A DNA stretch of 64,000 nucleotides from Amycolatopsis xylanica. Its GTDB lineage: Bacteria > Actinomycetota > Actinomycetes > Mycobacteriales > Pseudonocardiaceae. The DNA is taken from the NCBI RefSeq assembly GCF_900107045.1, contig NZ_FNON01000005.1, positions 62,001 to 126,000 on the forward strand. The letters are read 5' to 3'. Both the position numbers and the translations under genes were made by a program. Under the pieces are notes generated by a model, which searched no databases, was not told the DNA's origin, and saw only the letters and a list, made by a program, of their open reading frames with translations. Below are positions 60,265-64,000 of the stretch, in pieces (within the stretch, counting starts at the first letter, position 1; each line of letters begins with the position of its first letter).

Positions 60265-61368
60265 ATGCGGACCTCGTTGTGCGACCGGCTCGGTATCGAC
60301 CTGCCGATCGTCGGCTTCACCCCGTCCGAGCACGTGGCGGCCGCGATCAGCAGAGCGGGCGGGCTGGGCGTGCTCGGCTGCGTCCGCTTCAACGACGCGG
60401 CCGAGCTCGAGCGGGTGCTCTGCTGGATGGACGAGAACACCGGCGGCAAACCGTACGGTGTGGACATCGTGATGCCCGCGAAGATCCCCGCCGAGGGCAC
60501 TTCGGTCGACCTCGCGAAGATGATCCCGGACGAGCACCGCCAGTTCGTCGACCGCACGCTGACCGCGCTCGGCGTGCCGCCCCTGCCCGAGGAGGTCGAC
60601 GAGCGCGCGGGCGTGCTCGGCTGGCTGCATTCGGTCGCGCGGTCGCATGTCGAGGTCGCACTGAAACACCCGATCCGCTTGATAGCCAACGCTTTGGGCT
60701 CCCCGCCGGTTGACGTCATCGAGCAGTGCCACGCGCACGGCGTGCCGGTGGCCGCGCTGGCGGGTAAGGCCGAACACGCGGTGCGCCACGTCGAGAACGG
60801 CGTCGACATCGTTGTGGCACAAGGATATGAGGCAGGCGGGCACACCGGCGAGATCGCGTCGATGGTGCTGGTGCCGGAAATCGCGGACGCAGTGGGCGAC
60901 CGAGTCCCGGTCCTCGCGGCGGGCGGGATCGGCTCCGGCCGTCAGGTCGCGGCCGCGCTCGCACTCGGCGCGGTCGGCGTCTGGATGGGCTCGTTCTGGC
61001 TCGCGACCGAAGAATACGCGCAGACCATGTCCGGCTCCGAGGCCATGCAGGAGGCGCTCGTCAAGGCCGGGTCCTCCGACACGGTCCGCACTCGCATCTA
61101 CACCGGCAAACCCGCGCGCCTGCTCAAGACCCGCTGGACCGAGGCCTGGTCCGCGGCGGACGCCCCGGCGCCGCTGCCGATGCCGTTGCAGAATCTGCTG
61201 GTTTCCCCGGCGCACAACCGGATTCACGCGGCGAACGATCCGACGGTGGTGTCGATGCCGGTGGGGCAGATCGTCGGGCGGATGGACCGCGTGCGGCCGG
61301 TCAGCGAGGTCATGGCCGAGCTGGTGACGGGCTACGAAGAGGCTGTGCGCAGGCTGACCCCGGGATAA
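60265..61368 (+). CDS. NMO/IpdC-family flavin oxidoreductase cotranscribed with fadD19
   Basis: 367 residues from ATG 60265, selected because CAGGAG lies eight bases upstream; the ATG at 60241 would sit inside fadD19. TIM-barrel flavoprotein: LCDRLGIDLPIVGFTPSEHVAAAISRAGGLGVLGC, GVDIVMPAKIP, the phosphate-loop segment VVAQGYEAGGHTGEIASMVLVPEI and LAAGGIGSGRQVAAALALGAVGVWMGSFWL. It is the same superfamily as IpdC but longer and diverged. Likely an FMN-dependent oxidase/reductase of a sterol-related compound. The stop TAA (61366-61368) is inside a GATAAAGC palindrome. Confidence 0.82.
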   Translation: MRTSLCDRLGIDLPIVGFTPSEHVAAAISRAGGLGVLGCVRFNDAAELERVLCWMDENTGGKPYGVDIVMPAKIPAEGTSVDLAKMIPDEHRQFVDRTLTALGVPPLPEEVDERAGVLGWLHSVARSHVEVALKHPIRLIANALGSPPVDVIEQCHAHGVPVAALAGKAEHAVRHVENGVDIVVAQGYEAGGHTGEIASMVLVPEIADAVGDRVPVLAAGGIGSGRQVAAALALGAVGVWMGSFWLATEEYAQTMSGSEAMQEALVKAGSSDTVRTRIYTGKPARLLKTRWTEAWSAADAPAPLPMPLQNLLVSPAHNRIHAANDPTVVSMPVGQIVGRMDRVRPVSEVMAELVTGYEEAVRRLTPG

Positions 61369-61386
61369 AGCGGGCTTTATCCCGGG
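61359..61386. terminator. GATAAAGC palindrome supplying the stop codon of the flavoprotein gene
   Basis: Perfect 28-base inverted repeat CCCGG-GATAAAGCGGGCTTTATC-CCGGG (core with a central G/C pair reversed relative to 11956-11983). The gene's TAA is the TAA of GATAAAG. Confidence 0.7.
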
Positions 61387-61390
61387 CTTC

Positions 61391-61693
61391 GGACCGGGCC
61401 TCGTGAGCGTTGCGGCCAGTGAGGGCCTCCCTCACCCAACAGCCCGCCTGGATGAAGGCTCCCTTCATCACGTAGGCCTGGATGAAGGCTCCCCTCATAC
61501 AAGCCGCGCTGTATGAAGGCTCCCTTCATACAGCTATACGCGATGAAGGCTCCCTTCATACACAGCCCCCTGTATGAGGGCTCCCTTCATACAAGCCAAG
61601 CCCAGGGCCCGGCGAACCCAGGCTCGAGCGACCCCGGACGTGATAAAGCGGGCTTTATCCCAGGGAAAGCACCCGGGGATAAAGCCCGCTTCA
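61391..61693. repeat. Mixed array of four palindrome families
   Basis: This 335-base gap has no gene. It contains a half TCGTGAG element (about 61399-61416), one GTGAGGGCCTCCCTCAC copy (61419-61437), five ATGAAGGCTCCCTTCAT-type copies (from about 61451, 61480, 61512, 61541 and 61572, some with one changed base), one complete GATAAAGC copy (61642-61659) and one half copy (61675-61693) adjoining the protease stop. Spacers between copies are about 12-20 bases. Confidence 0.85.
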
Positions 61694-61703
61694 CCGTGCC
61701 TGG

Positions 61704-62516
61704 CTAGAGTTTCGCCGCGGCGGCCTTGATGGCGGCCGCGAAGGTGCTCACCTCGGTGTAGACGCCGGGCTTGCCCTTGCGGGCGCAACCCTCGCCCCAG
61801 CTGACGATGCCGACCTGGACCCACGCGCCCGCGTTGTCCTTGCGGAACATCGGGCCGCCCGAGTCACCCTGGCAGGTGTCGATGCCACCGTTGGGGATGT
61901 TGCCCGCGCAGATCTCCGCGTTGGCGATCAGGTCCGCGTACGAGCCGCCGGCCGCCTTGCAGGTGGCGTCCGTGACGAAGTTGACCTTCGCCTTCAGCAG
62001 GTACCGCTGTTGCGCGCCGCCTTCGCTGGCCGCGCCCCAGCCGATGATGTCGAACGTGCCGTTGTCGTACGCCTTGGTCTCGGCGAGCGGGAGCAGCGGG
62101 ATCGACGCGGGTGCCGGGCTGGCCAGCTTGATCAGCGCCCAGTCACCGCCGGTCGCCGTGTCGTAGGTCGGTGACCGGTGCACGTAGGTGGACTTGATCT
62201 TCACGGCCGCACTGCTCTGCAGGTCGACCACGCCGAAGGTGGCGGTGATCGAGGTGTTCGCGCCGGTGCGGGACACACAGTGCGCCGCGGTCACGACGAT
62301 CTGCCGGGAGTACAGCGCGGCGCCGCAGCCCATCGACAGCCGGACCATCCACGGGAATTCACCCTGGGCGGCCCGGGTTCCGCCGACGACGTTCGTCTGC
62401 GGGGGTTCGGAAGCGGGGGAAGCGAGAGCCGGGGAAGCAAGGCCGAACATAGTGGCGGCGGCGGTGACCGCGATGGCCGTGTTTTTGAGCAGGCCGAACC
62501 ATTTCCTATTGCTCAA
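61704..62516 (-). CDS. Secreted trypsin-like serine protease (S1 family)
   Basis: Start assigned to TTG 62516 because GGAAGGA lies about eight bases upstream and the following LSNRKWFGLLKNTAIAVTAAATMFGLASPALA is a proper signal peptide; 270 residues. The triad is visible: His in VVTAAHCVSR, Asp in GGDWALIKLA and Ser in CQGDSGGPMFRKD. VVGGTRAAQGEFPWMV is the activation-site N-terminus of the mature chymotrypsin fold after a short propeptide. GIDTCQGD places D six residues before the catalytic serine, giving trypsin-like (Lys/Arg) specificity. It stands alone. Confidence 0.92.
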   Translation of the reverse strand: MSNRKWFGLLKNTAIAVTAAATMFGLASPALASPASEPPQTNVVGGTRAAQGEFPWMVRLSMGCGAALYSRQIVVTAAHCVSRTGANTSITATFGVVDLQSSAAVKIKSTYVHRSPTYDTATGGDWALIKLASPAPASIPLLPLAETKAYDNGTFDIIGWGAASEGGAQQRYLLKAKVNFVTDATCKAAGGSYADLIANAEICAGNIPNGGIDTCQGDSGGPMFRKDNAGAWVQVGIVSWGEGCARKGKPGVYTEVSTFAAAIKAAAAKL

Positions 62517-62665
62517 CGGATCATTCCTTCCGGTGTCCACAATGGATACGGGCGCGCTTTTGCGGCGGCAACACGAACTCAATCAGGTTGGCAAGCACCG
62601 GACAACCGACTTTCTTCGGATCTTTCGGACGAGAATTCACCGATTGCGACGTTCGGGTGAGCGGG

Positions 62666-63907
62666 CTATCCGCGTGGCTTATGGCCCCGTGTTACGCGCG
62701 CGTTTCGCCGGATGGCCCACAGCGCCGCGCCGATCACGAACACAGCGCAACCAAAAAGGACTGAAGCGAGCGGAAGGCTGAACGCCACGACCAGGCATCC
62801 GAGCAGACCGGCCGCCGGGACGAGCCGGCGTGTGCGCAGCGTCAGCGCGCTGGCGTTCGCGATCGCGTAATAGACGAGCACCGCGAAGGAAGAGAACCCG
62901 ATCGCACCGCGAAGGTCCACGATCGACACGAGCACTGCGACGGTCACGCCGACCGCGACCTCCGCGCGATGCGGCACACCGAACCGCGGATGTACCGCGG
63001 AGAGGGACTTCGGCAAGTGCCCGTCCCGTGCCATGGCCAGCGTCGTCCGCGAGACCCCGAGTATCAAGGCCAGCAGCGAACCCAGCGCGGCGACGCACGC
63101 TCCCACCCGGACGACGGGGGTGAGCCAGGTGCCCGCCACCGCGGCCGCGATGGGGTCCGGCGCGGCGGCGAGCCGGTCAGGCCCGAGCCGGAGCAACAAA
63201 ACGACGGCGAGCACCGCGTAAACGGCGAATGCGATACCCAATGCGATCGGAATCGCACGGGGGATCGTCCTGGCCGGATCCTTGACCTCCTCGCCCAGTG
63301 TGGCGATTCGCGCATATCCCGCGAACGCGAAGAACAACAATCCCGCCGATTCGAGCACGCCCCCGAATCGCACATCGCGGAAAGGATCCACCGCGATGAA
63401 TGGTCCCGAGATCATCATGCCGACGGAAAACGTCAACACGGTGAGCGTGCAGGCGACAATGATTCGCGTCGCCTGCGCCGACCGTTGCACGCCACGATAA
63501 TTCACGGCCGTCAACGCCAGTACCGCCGCGACCGCGAACGCCTTCGGCCACCGGAAGCCCGAGTACGTCGCCACCGTCAGCGCCATCGCCGCGCAACTCG
63601 CCGTCTTCCCGACGATGAAGCCCCACCCCGCCAGGTAACCCCAGAATTCGCCCAGCCTTTCCCTGCCGTACACGTAGGTTCCGCCCGAAGCCGGATACAG
63701 CGTGGCCAGCCGTGCCGACGAGGTCGCGTTGCAATACGCGACGAAAGCCGCGATCACGAGCCCGATCAGCAGCCCGGAACCCGCTGATCGCGCCGCCGGC
63801 GCGAACGCCGCGAACACACCGGCGCCGATCATGGAGCCCAGCCCGATGATCACCGCGTCGCGCGTGCCGAGCCGCCTGGACAGGCTGGGGGAGGGCATGG
63901 CGGCCAT
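62666..63907 (-). CDS. APC-superfamily amino acid permease
   Basis: 413 residues from ATG 63907 (ATG 63898 also possible). It shows the APC first-helix signature RLGTRDAVIIGLGSMIGAGVFAAFAPAARSAGSG and the conserved ATLYPASGGTYVYGRERLGEFWGYLAGWGFIVGKTASCAAMAL, with about twelve hydrophobic segments and ending in a basic tail. A proton-coupled amino-acid or polyamine importer; the substrate is unknown. A GntR-type regulator starts 20 bases away in the opposite direction and may control it. Confidence 0.88.
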   Translation of the reverse strand: MAAMPSPSLSRRLGTRDAVIIGLGSMIGAGVFAAFAPAARSAGSGLLIGLVIAAFVAYCNATSSARLATLYPASGGTYVYGRERLGEFWGYLAGWGFIVGKTASCAAMALTVATYSGFRWPKAFAVAAVLALTAVNYRGVQRSAQATRIIVACTLTVLTFSVGMMISGPFIAVDPFRDVRFGGVLESAGLLFFAFAGYARIATLGEEVKDPARTIPRAIPIALGIAFAVYAVLAVVLLLRLGPDRLAAAPDPIAAAVAGTWLTPVVRVGACVAALGSLLALILGVSRTTLAMARDGHLPKSLSAVHPRFGVPHRAEVAVGVTVAVLVSIVDLRGAIGFSSFAVLVYYAIANASALTLRTRRLVPAAGLLGCLVVAFSLPLASVLFGCAVFVIGAALWAIRRNARVTRGHKPRG

Positions 63908-63927
63908 TGTGCCTAAGCTCGATCACT

Positions 63928-64000
63928 GTGCAAACACCGAGTGGGCCGGTCCGCGACGGCATTCCCGAGCATGGCCGCATCCCGCGTTATTACGCGGTGA
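63928..64000 (+). CDS. N-terminus of a GntR-family transcriptional regulator (partial)
   Basis: GTG 63928 opens a frame reaching the window edge (24 codons): VQTPSGPVRDGIPEHGRIPRYYAV. RIPRYYxVK is the usual lead-in to the GntR winged helix (HutC/PhnF-type). No stop or HTH is visible because the window ends. It is divergent from the permease gene. Confidence 0.55.
   Translation, partial: MQTPSGPVRDGIPEHGRIPRYYAV

Noticed and set aside
58602..60845. EchA19 as a 1008-residue fusion
   Set aside because: The upstream part is antisense to fadD19; a perfect Shine-Dalgarno places the start at 58601.
61310..61824. Small frames such as MKGAFIQAYVMKGAFIQ and MKAPFIQLYAMKAPFI
   Set aside because: Direct translations of the ATGAAGGCTCCCTTCAT elements; repeat-derived and without start signals.

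Overview
The window is high-G+C actinomycete DNA. Gene content, intergenic palindromes and GTG/TTG starts fit the Pseudonocardiaceae, most probably Amycolatopsis or a close relative; that placement is inference from style, not a database match. No rRNA, tRNA, CRISPR array or insertion sequence was seen.

Most of the window is a sterol (cholesterol-type) catabolic region broken into blocks. Block 1 (3022-11935) is the KstR2-type set for the last two steroid rings (HIP): fadD3, an extra enoyl-CoA hydratase, fadE31, fadE32 and fadE33 leftward, and fadE30, ipdF, kstR2 and fadA6 rightward, diverging from a perfect KstR2 box at 8263-8276. Block 2 (37066-42874) is echA20-ipdA-ipdB-ipdC plus an extra alpha/beta hydrolase leftward and two SDR genes rightward. 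Block 3 (46644-49259) is the divergent fadA5/cyp125 pair with two KstR boxes. Block 4 (52464-61368) holds ltp3-ltp4-OB-fold genes, two acyl-CoA synthetases including fadD19, echA19 and a flavin oxidoreductase, with three KstR-type boxes. Together they cover side-chain activation and shortening and ring C/D opening. The ring A/B genes, the fadE28/29-chsH-ltp2 module and kstR itself are not in the window.

Between these blocks lie unrelated genes. At 838-2967 are an MBL hydrolase and a fatty-acid desaturase. At 12438-17015 are a frameshifted animal-type haem peroxidase, a two-component system, a PP2C phosphatase and an acetyltransferase. At 17058-20527 are HtpG and a MocR regulator. At 24700-26553 are an SOS-controlled dinB and a divergent hydrolase. 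At 26718-37023 is a large secreted LamG plus RHS pair. At 43673-45823 is an ALF/AbfB/LGFP surface protein. The right end carries a secreted trypsin-like protease, an amino-acid permease and the start of a GntR regulator.

The most unusual locus is 20524-24634, visibly poorer in G+C than its neighbours. It encodes a 1252-residue protein with an Hsp90-type (GHKL) ATPase domain and repeated wHTH-like C-terminal units, followed by a 110-residue protein. The N-terminus of the large protein and the C-terminus of the small one carry matching amyloid-signalling-like motifs (V-x-G-x-x-x-Q-x-R-D-x-H), and the small protein's N-terminal half resembles the bacterial Bell (membrane-active, HeLo-like) domain. 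This looks like a receptor/executioner pair for regulated cell death or phage defence that uses an Hsp90-like ATPase in place of an NLR.

A second theme is a set of short palindromic intergenic elements: TCGTGAG hairpins, GTGAGGGAGGCCCTCAC, GATAAAGC-GCTTTATC and ATGAAGG-CCTTCAT. They sit at gene ends, cluster in arrays (176-779, 46101-46275, 61391-61693), and in five genes supply the stop codon.
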